From positions 1 to 64,000 of the forward strand of contig NZ_BPQR01000001.1 of NCBI RefSeq assembly GCF_022179345.1: a stretch of DNA of 64,000 nucleotides, given 5' to 3'. Below are positions 47,532 through 55,650 of this stretch, piece after piece. Every line of letters starts with the position of its first letter. The first letter of the stretch is position 1. The position numbers were made by a program, and so were the translations under genes. The notes beneath the pieces are model-generated. The model did no database searches. It had not been told where the DNA came from and was given only the letters and a program-made list of their open reading frames with translations. The DNA comes from Methylobacterium jeotgali (lineage in GTDB: Bacteria; Pseudomonadota; Alphaproteobacteria; Rhizobiales; Beijerinckiaceae).

Positions 47532-48161
47532 ATGCAGGACAGTGCGGAACGGGTCGAGCGCGGCAAGCCGCGGGACCTGCTGAACGGGGCCCAGCTCCTC
47601 TCGGGACAGCTCGGCAAGACCATCCAGCGGCTGCGCAAGGCCTACAACCTGTCGCTTTCCGAGCTGGCCGAGCAGTCGGGCGTGGCGAAGTCGATCATCA
47701 GCCAGATCGAGCGCAACGAGACCAACCCGACGCTCGCCACGATCTGGCGCCTCAGCCAGGCGCTCGACGTCTCCATCGAGCGGGTGCTGGCGAGCAGCGA
47801 CGAGGAGCCGTTCCTCGAGCGCTCGTCGCGGGCCGACACGCCGATCCTGCTCTCCGAGGACGGCAAGGTGCGCCTCGCCATCATCGGCTGGATCAAGACC
47901 GTCGAGTGGCTCCAGTGGTACGAGGTCTCGGCCGACCCCGGCGGCGTGCTCGATTCCGATCCCCACCAGCGCGGCTCCGTCGAGTCGCTCTCGGTGAGCG
48001 AGGGCGTGTTCGAGGTCGATATCGGCGGGGTCGTGCAGCGGGCCCGCACCGGCGAGACCCTGCGCTACCGCTGCGACCGCCCCCACACCGTCCGCTGCGT
48101 CAGCGACGAGCCGGGCCGGGCGACCATGGTCGTCATCATGAAGGCGGCGGTGATGGAGTAG
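47532..48161 (+). CDS. XRE-family transcriptional regulator with cupin domain
   Basis: The 209-residue protein has an N-terminal Cro/CI helix-turn-helix (GKTIQRLRKAYNLSLSELAEQSGVAKSIISQIERNETNPTLATIWRLSQAL, about residues 28-80) and a C-terminal cupin beta-barrel (residues about 130-205: WYEVSADPGGVLDSDPHQRGSVESLSVSEGVFEV, then RPHTVRCVS). Such regulators often control amino-acid, polyamine or detoxification genes; the ligand is not known. A ComJ-like gene starts six bases after its stop. Tandem inverted repeats upstream suggest autoregulation. Confidence 0.88.
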   Translation: MQDSAERVERGKPRDLLNGAQLLSGQLGKTIQRLRKAYNLSLSELAEQSGVAKSIISQIERNETNPTLATIWRLSQALDVSIERVLASSDEEPFLERSSRADTPILLSEDGKVRLAIIGWIKTVEWLQWYEVSADPGGVLDSDPHQRGSVESLSVSEGVFEVDIGGVVQRARTGETLRYRCDRPHTVRCVSDEPGRATMVVIMKAAVME

Positions 48162-48166
48162 GATCG

Positions 48167-48622
48167 ATGATCCGCCGGTATGCGATCTTCGCGGACTACC
48201 ATCAGTTCTACCTCTGGGACCGCGGCGCGGCGCCGGACACGTCGCTCATCTTCAAGCCGGAGGACGTTGAGCGGCGCATCAAGGTCGAGGATCACCTCTT
48301 CGTCGTGCAGCCGGAGCGGAACATGGAGGTGCCCGTCGAGATCGAGATCGTGTCCGCGGCGCCGGACCCCGCTCTCGACCCTTGGGATCACGTCGCCGAG
48401 GGCAGCCTCGCCCTGCCGTCCGGACAGCTCGAGATCCACGAATGCACCGGCGGATCGATCGACGTCATCGATCTGGCGCCGGACACCTACCGCGTGCGGG
48501 TCTGTTTCGCGGGCCTCGACACCCTGTCCGAGGACAGGCTCGACGGCGACGACCGCTACCGGATCGTGCTCTGGCCGGCGCCCTTCGCCGGGATCGAGGT
48601 GCTGAAGCAGTACGTGGGTTGA
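48167..48622 (+). CDS. ComJ-like protein
   Basis: The 151-residue protein begins MIRRYAIFADYHQFYLWDRG and continues with KVEDHLFVVQPERNMEVPVEIEIV and IDVIDLAPDTYRVRVCFAGLD. The spacing of YHQF, the RN-VPV strand and the D-L-P-x-x-Y-R-V strand resembles ComJ (Nin), the inhibitor of the DNA-entry nuclease NucA in Bacillus. Sequence resemblance is weak, so a ComJ fold is an inference. It is six bases downstream of the XRE-cupin gene and is likely co-transcribed. No nuclease gene is adjacent. Confidence 0.55.
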   Translation: MIRRYAIFADYHQFYLWDRGAAPDTSLIFKPEDVERRIKVEDHLFVVQPERNMEVPVEIEIVSAAPDPALDPWDHVAEGSLALPSGQLEIHECTGGSIDVIDLAPDTYRVRVCFAGLDTLSEDRLDGDDRYRIVLWPAPFAGIEVLKQYVG

Positions 48623-48632
48623 AGGGGTGCGC

Positions 48633-49217
48633 TCAGCGGCCGGCGTTCACCCAGCGCACCATATCGGCGAGCACGTTGGCGAGCGCCGCGTCGAGGCCGG
48701 CGGCGGCCGTGCCCGGATCGACCTTCGCCACCGGCACACGCGCCGTGAAGACGCGGGCCGCGACGACCTTGCCGCTGCCGTCGGCGATGAGCTTCGCCGA
48801 GAGGTCGACCACCGCCTCGCCGGAGCCGGCGGCGATGTCGAAGGCGCGGATCTCGCTGATGAGCTGGTAGTCGGAGGCGACCTTGTCGCCGGGGCGGCTG
48901 ACCGAGCGCAGGCGGCCCGAGTTCTCGAGGCTCTGCACGAGCCGGGTCTGAATCAGGCGCGGCAGCCGGTCGGCCCACTGACCGCCGCCGAGGAAGGACA
49001 GCGCCCCGCCGGGCTCGCGCACGATGATCCGGTCGGACTCGAAGGGCTGCAGGCCGGTGGGCTCGGACACCACGATCGCGCGCGCGACCGCGCCCTGCCG
49101 CGCCTGCCCGGGGACGGCGGCGAGGTCAAAGGTCAGCGGCGCGGCACCGCCGCAGCCGCCGAGGGCGGCGGCTATCAGGCAGGCGCCGAGAACGGACGCG
49201 GGGGATCGAGAACGCAT
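48633..49217 (-). CDS. ABC-type transport auxiliary lipoprotein (PqiC/MlaB-operon type)
   Basis: A 194-residue lipoprotein: signal and lipobox ALGGCGGA, then LTFDLAAVPGQ, AIVVSEPTGLQPFESDRIIVREPGG, QWADRLPRLIQTRLVQSLEN and YQLISEIRAFDI of the LptE/PqiC-like ABC_trans_aux family. It is the last gene of an Mla-type operon. It probably sits in the outer membrane and completes a lipid-transfer bridge. Confidence 0.8.
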   Translation of the reverse strand: MRSRSPASVLGACLIAAALGGCGGAAPLTFDLAAVPGQARQGAVARAIVVSEPTGLQPFESDRIIVREPGGALSFLGGGQWADRLPRLIQTRLVQSLENSGRLRSVSRPGDKVASDYQLISEIRAFDIAAGSGEAVVDLSAKLIADGSGKVVAARVFTARVPVAKVDPGTAAAGLDAALANVLADMVRWVNAGR

Positions 49218-49323
49218 ACGGGTGTACCTGCGCCGCCTCGCGAAGGGCGGCCCGACCCTGACAATACGGCAAAGCTCGAACGGTGCCGTGCGCCGCCGCA
49301 CCGCGTTTCCGGGGCGGACGCTT

Positions 49324-50406
49324 TCAGCGCCCACCGTTGTATTCCGGCAACGACGGCTTGCCGCCGAAGATCACCTGCGAGGGATCGCGCTCAAGGCTCT
49401 TCACGGTGCGGTTCAGGGTGTTGAGCGTCCGCTGGCCGTCCGTGGACAAGGCCTCGACCTCCCGCCGGCCGGTGCCGCTCAGGCGGCCGAAGCTCGTGGC
49501 GATGTTGGCGGTGCGCTTGTCGAGATTCTCCGAGAGGGTGCGGAAGGCGCGGCCGGCGTCACGCACGGAGATCGCGGCATCCCGGACCTCTGCGAAGGTG
49601 CTGGTGCCGGCCTGCCCCGAGGCGGAGCCGAGGAAGCCCTCGGCGCCTTTCAGCACGGCGTCGATGCGGTCGGCCGATGCGTTGAGCTTGCCGGCCAGGG
49701 AGCGGGCGTCCTTCACGCCGGCCTCGATGTCGGGGCCCGCGTTGCCGAGAGAGGCGGTGAGCCGGTCGGTGTTGTCGACGATGCGGTTGAGCTTCTGCCC
49801 GTCGATGGCCTTGACGAGGCTGCTCACGGCGGGGCCGGCATCGGCCAGCGTCTTCGAGAAGGCCTCGACGTTGGCGAGCGTCCGGTTGATGGCGCCCTCG
49901 TTGCCGGCGACGATCTTGTCGAGGCGCTGGAGCACGTCGTCGGCCCGCTGCGCGATCTGCTTGGCCGCCGCCATCATGTCGTGGATGTCGGAGGAATCGG
50001 CGAAGATCGTCGGCGGCTCGCCATTGGCGCCCTGGGCCAGGGCCGGCGCGTCGGCGTTGCCGCCCGACAGCGCGATCACCGAGACGCCGGTGAGCATCGC
50101 GGAATCGAGGCGGGCGCGGGTATCGGCGCGCAGGGGAGTCGTCGGCTCGACCTGAACGGCGGCGATGACGCGCCGCGGGTCCTGCGGCAGCAGGCGCACG
50201 TCCTGCACCTCGCCGACGCGGATGCCGTTGAAGGTCACGCCCGAGCCCTTGGCGAGCCCGCCGACGCTGCCGGAGAACACGATCCGCACGGCCTGGCGGA
50301 CCTGGCGGGAGGAGCCGCCCTGAAGCCAGAACACGAAGGCGAAGCCGGCCAGCACCACGGCGATGGTGAAGGCTCCGACGAGGGCGTAGTTCGCGCGGGT
50401 CTCCAT
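49324..50406 (-). CDS. MCE/MlaD-type lipid-binding membrane protein
   Basis: A 360-residue protein: an N-terminal signal anchor (YALVGAFTIAVVLAGFAFVFW), the MCE/MlaD domain (RIVFSGSVGGLAKGSGVTFNGIRVGEVQDVRL; LDSAMLTGVSVIALSGG) and a long C-terminal helical region with repeated heptads that probably forms a tube in the periplasm. It binds phospholipids for transport between membranes. It lies four bases downstream of the ATPase gene. Confidence 0.88.
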   Translation of the reverse strand: METRANYALVGAFTIAVVLAGFAFVFWLQGGSSRQVRQAVRIVFSGSVGGLAKGSGVTFNGIRVGEVQDVRLLPQDPRRVIAAVQVEPTTPLRADTRARLDSAMLTGVSVIALSGGNADAPALAQGANGEPPTIFADSSDIHDMMAAAKQIAQRADDVLQRLDKIVAGNEGAINRTLANVEAFSKTLADAGPAVSSLVKAIDGQKLNRIVDNTDRLTASLGNAGPDIEAGVKDARSLAGKLNASADRIDAVLKGAEGFLGSASGQAGTSTFAEVRDAAISVRDAGRAFRTLSENLDKRTANIATSFGRLSGTGRREVEALSTDGQRTLNTLNRTVKSLERDPSQVIFGGKPSLPEYNGGR

Positions 50407-50410
50407 GGCG

Positions 50411-51265
50411 TCAGACCCCTGCGAGATTGGCGGCCGGCGCGCCGTGCGGCAGCACACGCCGCGCGGCGGCCGCGGGCGCCGCGAGCGAGCGGCCGCGCTT
50501 GCCGTGGAAGTAGGAGCGCAGCCACGGGTGGTCGCTCGCCAGCATCGCCTCGATCGGCCCTTCGGCGATGATCTGCCCGTCGCCCAGCGCCGCGATGCGG
50601 TCGCAGGCGGTGTAGAGGCTGTCGAGATCGTGGGTGACCATGAACACGGTCAGCCCCAGCGTGCGCTTCAGGGTCGCCACGAGTTCGTCGAACTCGCCGG
50701 CGCCGATCGGGTCGAGGCCCGAGGTCGGCTCGTCGAGGAACAGGATCTCCGGGTCGAGGGCCAGCGAGCGGGCGAGCGCCGCGCGCTTGATCATGCCGCC
50801 GGAGAGCTCCGAGGGAAACTTGTCGGCGGCGTCGGGCTTCAGCCCGACCATCTCGATCTTGAGCCGGGCGAACTCGTCGAGCAGGCGCCCGGAGAGGTTC
50901 AGATGCTCGCGCATCGGCATCTGGATGTTCTGCTTCACGGTGAGCGCCGAGAACAGCGCGCCCTGCTGGAAGAGCACGCCCCAGCGCTGCTCGATCTGCC
51001 GGCGGCGGGCGGTGGTGAGCCCGTCCGTGTCCTCCCCGAACACCTCGATGGTGCCCGAACGCTTCGGCACGAGGCCGAGGATGGTGCGGGTCAGGACCGA
51101 CTTGCCCTGGCCGGAGGGCCCGACGAAGCCGAGGATCTCGCCCCGGCGTATGTCGAGGTTGAGGCCCTTGAGCACGGTGCGGTCGCGAAAGCCCACGACG
51201 AGGTCGCGCACGCGGATCAGCGCGTCCGCACCGGCACCGGCTGGTTGAGGGGGCAAGCTCTGCAC
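50411..51265 (-). CDS. mlaF: ABC transporter ATP-binding protein (MlaF type)
   Basis: The 284-residue ATPase has Walker A GPSGQGKSVL, Q-loop LFQQGALFSALTV, signature LSGGMIKRAALARSLA, Walker B ILFLDEPTSGLDP and the H-loop THDLDSLY. MlaF/Mkl proteins energise MCE lipid transport. GTG 51265 comes five bases after the permease stop. A C-terminal tail beyond the usual domain is Ala/Arg-rich. Confidence 0.88.
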   Translation of the reverse strand: MQSLPPQPAGAGADALIRVRDLVVGFRDRTVLKGLNLDIRRGEILGFVGPSGQGKSVLTRTILGLVPKRSGTIEVFGEDTDGLTTARRRQIEQRWGVLFQQGALFSALTVKQNIQMPMREHLNLSGRLLDEFARLKIEMVGLKPDAADKFPSELSGGMIKRAALARSLALDPEILFLDEPTSGLDPIGAGEFDELVATLKRTLGLTVFMVTHDLDSLYTACDRIAALGDGQIIAEGPIEAMLASDHPWLRSYFHGKRGRSLAAPAAAARRVLPHGAPAANLAGV

Positions 51266-51270
51266 GGGGC

Positions 51271-52428
51271 TCAGAAATCGATGGCGGCGAAGAACACCGC
51301 GAAGAGTCCATCAAGCATGATCACCATGAAGATAGACTTGACGACTGCGGCGGTGACGTGGCGGCCGAGCGACTCCGCGGAGCCCTCCACCGCGAAGCCC
51401 TCGATGGTGGCGATGATCCCGATGGTCAGCGCCATGAACGGCGCCTTAATCAGACCGACCCACACGTGATGCACGGAGATCGCTGCCTGGAGGCGCGCCA
51501 GGAACGCCTCCGGCGTCAGGCCGCCGTAGAGCATCGCCGTGAGGCCGCCGCCGGCGAGCGCCGCGAGCGACGAGACCAGGGTCAGCATCGGCAGGCCGAT
51601 CACCAGGGCAAGGATGCGCGGCACGATCAGGATCTCGATGGGGTCGAGCCCCATCACGCGGAGCGCGTCGACCTCCTCACGCATGCGCATGGATCCGATC
51701 TCGGCGGTGAAGGCCGAGCCGGAGCGGCCCGCGACCATGATCGAGGTGAGCAGCACGCCGAGCTCGCGCAGGATCAGCAGGCCGATGAGGTTGACGACGA
51801 AGGTCTGCGCCCCGAAGCGCTGGAGCTGAAAGATGCCCTGCTGCGCGACGATGCCGCCGACGAGGAACGAGATCAGCGCGATGATCGGCACGCCGCGCCA
51901 GGCCACGTGCTCGATCTGGTTGACGAGCGCCGTCGTGCGGAAGGTGCCCGGCCGCAGGGCGACGCGCCCGCAGGCCGTGACCACCTCGCCGAGGAAGGCG
52001 ATCCCGGAGACGACCTCCTTGACGCCGCGCACGGTGCGGCGGCCGGTGGCGTCGAGGAAGGCGTAGACCCGCCCATGCCGGGGCCCGGCCGGCGCCTCCG
52101 GCTGGCGCAGGCCCATCTCGCCCAGGAGGATGCGATGCTCCGGCGTCGTGCCGGTGTAGACCACGGCGCCGCCCCCCGCCTCGATCTCGCCCCGTGTCCG
52201 CTCGAGCACCCAGGCCCCGAGGGTGTCGAGGCGGGTGAGGCGGCGCAGATCGATCTCGACCGGGCGGCTGCCCAGCGCGGCGATGCCGGCGGCGGCGGCT
52301 TCCACCGCCGGGCCCTGGTCCGCCGTCCAGCGGCCGGAGAGCGCGACGCGGCCACCCGCGGCATCGACCTGCGCGCTCGCGCGACCGTCGTCGAGGGTGG
52401 CGTCGAGATGGGAGTCTCTTGCCCGCAC
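51271..52428 (-). CDS. mlaE: MlaE-type permease with N-terminal STAS domain
   Basis: Residues about 20-110 are a STAS domain (ALSGRWTADQGPAVEAAAAGIAALG; VEIDLRRLTRLDTLGAWVLER). The rest is the MlaE permease: FLGEVVTACGRVALRPG, ALISFLVGGIVAQQG, ELGVLLTSIMVAGRSGSAFTAEIGSMRMREEVDAL and VEGSAESLGRHVTAAVVKSIF. It moves lipids at the inner membrane with MlaF. GTG 52428 gives 385 residues; an ATG at 52518, overlapping the MFS stop, is an alternative. Confidence 0.87.
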   Translation of the reverse strand: MRARDSHLDATLDDGRASAQVDAAGGRVALSGRWTADQGPAVEAAAAGIAALGSRPVEIDLRRLTRLDTLGAWVLERTRGEIEAGGGAVVYTGTTPEHRILLGEMGLRQPEAPAGPRHGRVYAFLDATGRRTVRGVKEVVSGIAFLGEVVTACGRVALRPGTFRTTALVNQIEHVAWRGVPIIALISFLVGGIVAQQGIFQLQRFGAQTFVVNLIGLLILRELGVLLTSIMVAGRSGSAFTAEIGSMRMREEVDALRVMGLDPIEILIVPRILALVIGLPMLTLVSSLAALAGGGLTAMLYGGLTPEAFLARLQAAISVHHVWVGLIKAPFMALTIGIIATIEGFAVEGSAESLGRHVTAAVVKSIFMVIMLDGLFAVFFAAIDF

Positions 52429-52511
52429 GGTGCCCGTTCCCGTTCTGCTGCCGTCCCCGCGCCGCGATGCGAGCCGGCCGCCGCCCACGGCCGGATCAGG
52501 CGGGAACGCGG

Positions 52512-53705
52512 TTAACATACCCTGTCGAAGGGTCCGGGGCCAAACCTCGGCCGTTTTGCCTCCCGCGCGGCGAGCGCCGTCAGCGTCAGGCCGGCGAGCG
52601 CGAGCGGCGCCATCAGCAGGAACGCGACCGGCCCCGCCTCGCGGTAGGCGAGGCCGCTCATCAGGGTCGATCCGGCGGCGGCGAGCGCGTTCACGGCGCT
52701 CAGCGTGCCCTGGGCGCGGCCGCGGGCGCCCTCCGGCGCGAAGCGGGAGACGGCCGCCATGACGCCGAGCTGCGTCGCCCCGAAGGTGAAGGCGTGCAGG
52801 AGCTGGAGCGACCCGGCGACCAGCGGGTCGCTGCCGAAGGCGGCCATGCCGAGCGCCCGCACCGCTGCCGCCGCGCCGCCCATGGCAAGAAGCCGGAAGG
52901 GGCTTCGCCAAGGGTCCGGCAGGCGCCCGACGAGGGCGAAGAGGACGATCTCCGCCGCCACGCCCACCGCCCAGAGCGCGCCGACAGCGGCCGTCGAGAG
53001 GCCGTGCGCCGTCCAGTAGATGCCCGCGAAGCCGTAGATCGCCGAATGGCTCGCCTGGACGAGCGCCGCGGCGGCGATGGAGAGCCAGAGCACGCGGGGC
53101 AGAGGAGGGCGCCCGGCCACCGGCGCGGGCCGCGGCTCCGCAGGCTCCGGCCCCTGGCTCGCCGCCGCGACGGCGCTCGCGAACAGGGCGAGCCCGGTCA
53201 GAAGCAGGGGCACCGCCACCTGCCCGCCGAGCCCGGCGAGCAGCGCGCCGCCAGCGAGGTTGGCCATGAGGAAGCCGATGGAGCCGGCCATGCGGATGCG
53301 CGCGTAGGCGAGGCGCGGGTCGCGGCGCACGGCGGCGAGCGTCAGGTAGTCGATGCTCGGCACCAGCGGCGCCCCCGCGATCGCGTTGACCGCCACCAGC
53401 ACGGCGAGGAGCGGCCAGCCGAACGCGGCGGCCGTCGGCATCATCGCGTAGGTGAGCGCGAGGCCGAGGCTCGCCAGCAGCACCAGCCGCCGGGGGCCGA
53501 TGCCGCGGTCGATCAGGCTCATCAGCGGCGCCGTGGCGACGATGCGCGTGGCGATCGGGATCGCGAGCAGCAGGCCGATGATGCGGGCATCAAGGCCCAG
53601 CGCGTCGAGCCAGACCGGCATGAACGGCATCGCGATGCCGATCTCGACGAACACGACCGCGTAGAGCAGCGCGAGGCCGGCGGAGCGGGGTGGGGGCGTC
53701 GGCAA
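52512..53705 (-). CDS. MFS transporter (HcaT/MFS_1-like)
   Basis: A 397-residue, 12-helix major facilitator. LLYAVVFVEIGIAMPFMPVWLDALGLDARIIGLLLA is the family N-terminus; a DRGIGPRRLVLLA cytosolic loop follows; YLTLAAVRRDPRLAYARIRMAGSIGFL and FAPEGARGRAQGTLSAVNALAAAG resemble the 3-phenylpropionate transporter (HcaT) group. Substrate unknown. The start is a TTG (53705) with AAGGCC upstream. It lies at the head of the Mla-type operon and may share its transcript. Confidence 0.78.
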   Translation of the reverse strand: MPTPPPRSAGLALLYAVVFVEIGIAMPFMPVWLDALGLDARIIGLLLAIPIATRIVATAPLMSLIDRGIGPRRLVLLASLGLALTYAMMPTAAAFGWPLLAVLVAVNAIAGAPLVPSIDYLTLAAVRRDPRLAYARIRMAGSIGFLMANLAGGALLAGLGGQVAVPLLLTGLALFASAVAAASQGPEPAEPRPAPVAGRPPLPRVLWLSIAAAALVQASHSAIYGFAGIYWTAHGLSTAAVGALWAVGVAAEIVLFALVGRLPDPWRSPFRLLAMGGAAAAVRALGMAAFGSDPLVAGSLQLLHAFTFGATQLGVMAAVSRFAPEGARGRAQGTLSAVNALAAAGSTLMSGLAYREAGPVAFLLMAPLALAGLTLTALAAREAKRPRFGPGPFDRVC

Positions 53706-53831
53706 AGGCCTTCGGGGCTGGGAGAGGAAGGGGCGGGCGGCAGCGTAAGCGCCCGTTAAGCCCGTTCTGTCAAATTGCCGGGGTTGCGTGAGGGCTGGTC
53801 CGTTCGAGGCGCCGGCTCCGAGGACCAGAGA

Positions 53832-55049
53832 ATGTCAGGATCGCAGTTCCTGAGCCCGGCCGATCCGTCCGCCTACGAGGTGATCGAGGCGGCGGTCGCC
53901 GAGACAGCCCGCGGGCGCTGGTTCCTCTCGGAGTACGCACGCCGCAACCGCAACGCCGACACCGAGGTGCTGCTCTCCGCCATCGGCAAGCTGGAGAACG
54001 CCGTCTCCGGCGAGCGCTCCCTCGACGGTGTCGGGCGCCTGCGGGGCGACCTGATGGAGATGGCCAACGCCATCGCCCGCACCAAGGCCGAGATCGCGGC
54101 GATCAGCGCCCCGAGCCACGACCAGAGCCGCCTCACGGGCGCCTCGGAAGCGCTCGACGCCATCGTGCGCTCCACGGAGCAGGCGACCTCCGACATCCTC
54201 GGCGCGGCCGAGGAGGTGCAGGAACTCGCCTGGACGCTGCGCGAGAACGGCGTCGACAACGGCCTCTGCGACCAGCTCGACCGGCACGCGACCCAGATCT
54301 ACACCGCCTGCTCCTTCCAGGACCTCACGGCGCAGCCCACCAGCCGCGTCGTCCATACCCTCCGCTACCTGGAAGAACGGCTGATCGCGATGATCGGCAT
54401 CTGGGGCGGCGACGAGAGCGTGCCCCCGGCGCCCGGCGCCGGATCGCAGACATTCGCCGTCGACCCGTCCCTCGGTCCCCTCGATCAGACCGACGTCGAC
54501 CGCTTCATCGACATGGAGAGCCTCGGCGCCGAGCAGGGCGAGGCCGGACCGCGGGCGCAGGCCGTGGTTCCTGCGGCCGCCGCGTTCGGGACGGTACCTC
54601 TGCACGAGGACCTCATGTTCGTGGCTTCTCCCGCCGTGGAGGAGACGGCTGCCGAGATGCCGCTCCGCGAAGCGGCGCCGGACGAGGCGATGGTCGAGGA
54701 GGCGCCGGATGCGGTGCCGGCCGACCTCGCGGCTCTCGAAGAGGCCGAGCTCCCGCTCGATGCCGAGGGCGAGACCTCGGCCGAGGAGGCCGGGAGCGTC
54801 GCGGTCGATCCTGCCTTCGATCTGGAGCCGGAGGAGGCGTTCGCGGCAGAATTCGCGAGCCAGGATGAGAGCGCCGATGCCGACGCGTTCGCCCTCCTCG
54901 ACGAGACCTCCCCCGCTTCGGAGACGACGGCCGAGGCCGCGGATGATGCGGCGGAGGGCGAGGCCGAGCCGGCCGCCAAGACCGCGATGCCGGACTTCGC
55001 CGATCTCGACGAGCTGACCCTCGAAGAGAAGCTCGCCCTGTTCACCTGA
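53832..55049 (+). CDS. CheZ-like chemotaxis phosphatase with acidic C-terminal region
   Basis: The 405-residue protein has CheZ-type helices in residues about 20-200: a hairpin rich in Ala/Glu and the catalytic FQDLTAQPTSRV turn (compare FQDLTGQ in alphaproteobacterial CheZ-like proteins; Gln is the CheY-P hydrolysis residue). After about residue 215 the chain is very acidic and low-complexity (EEAGSV, EPEEAFAAEF). It ends with LDELTLEEKLALFT, a C-terminal helix like the CheY-binding peptide of CheZ. No chemotaxis cluster is nearby. Confidence 0.7.
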   Translation: MSGSQFLSPADPSAYEVIEAAVAETARGRWFLSEYARRNRNADTEVLLSAIGKLENAVSGERSLDGVGRLRGDLMEMANAIARTKAEIAAISAPSHDQSRLTGASEALDAIVRSTEQATSDILGAAEEVQELAWTLRENGVDNGLCDQLDRHATQIYTACSFQDLTAQPTSRVVHTLRYLEERLIAMIGIWGGDESVPPAPGAGSQTFAVDPSLGPLDQTDVDRFIDMESLGAEQGEAGPRAQAVVPAAAAFGTVPLHEDLMFVASPAVEETAAEMPLREAAPDEAMVEEAPDAVPADLAALEEAELPLDAEGETSAEEAGSVAVDPAFDLEPEEAFAAEFASQDESADADAFALLDETSPASETTAEAADDAAEGEAEPAAKTAMPDFADLDELTLEEKLALFT

Positions 55050-55146
55050 GCCACCGCGACCGCAGGGCCGCTCGTGCCCCGGCGGGCGGTGCTGCTATAG
55101 GGGACCCTGCGCCCGCCTTCCCGGACGCGGACGGGACGCGCCGGAC

Positions 55147-55584
55147 ATTCTCCACCTTCTCAAGCTCAGCGTCGGGCCGGACTCGATCGCGGACCTCGAA
55201 GCGCGCCACACCCGCTGGGCGCGCGAGGCCGCGGAGGAGGGGCGCGCCTACACCCCCTCGCACACCACCCGCATGGTCCCGAAGCGCCTCGCCGAGATCG
55301 CGGGGCAGGGGTCGATCTACTGGGTGATCCGCGGCACGCTCTGCTGCCGGCAGGCCATCGCCGCCATCGAGCCGTTCACCGGCACGGACGGCATCTCCCG
55401 ATGCCGCATCGTCCTCGATCCGAGCATCGTGCCCGTGACGCCGAGGCCCTGCCGGCCCTTCCAGGGCTGGCGCTACCTGGAACCCGCCGACGCGCCCCCC
55501 GACCTCGACGCCGGCGGAGGCAGCGGCCTCACCGAGCTGCCGGAAGCGCTGCGCCGGGAGCTCGCCAGCCTCGGCCTCCTGTAG
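55147..55584 (+). CDS. DUF1489 family protein with apparent ATT start codon
   Basis: The frame encodes LHLLKLSVGPDSIADLEARHTRWAREAA, the conserved DUF1489 N-terminus, then MVPKRLAEIAGQGSIYWVIRG, IVLDPSIVPVTPRPCRPFQGWRYLE and an LPEALRRELASLGLL ending. Other members begin M-x-LHLIKL; here that position is ATT (55147) and there is no ATG, GTG or TTG in frame upstream. The next ATG (55273) would remove 42 conserved residues. Function unknown. Length (145 residues with ATT) matches the family. Confidence 0.78.
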   Translation: MLHLLKLSVGPDSIADLEARHTRWAREAAEEGRAYTPSHTTRMVPKRLAEIAGQGSIYWVIRGTLCCRQAIAAIEPFTGTDGISRCRIVLDPSIVPVTPRPCRPFQGWRYLEPADAPPDLDAGGGSGLTELPEALRRELASLGLL

Positions 55585-55650
55585 CGACGACGCCCCGGCA
55601 GCGGGGATGTCGCTGCCAGGGCGCTCCTTTCGGGATGGATGGCTCGAGGG

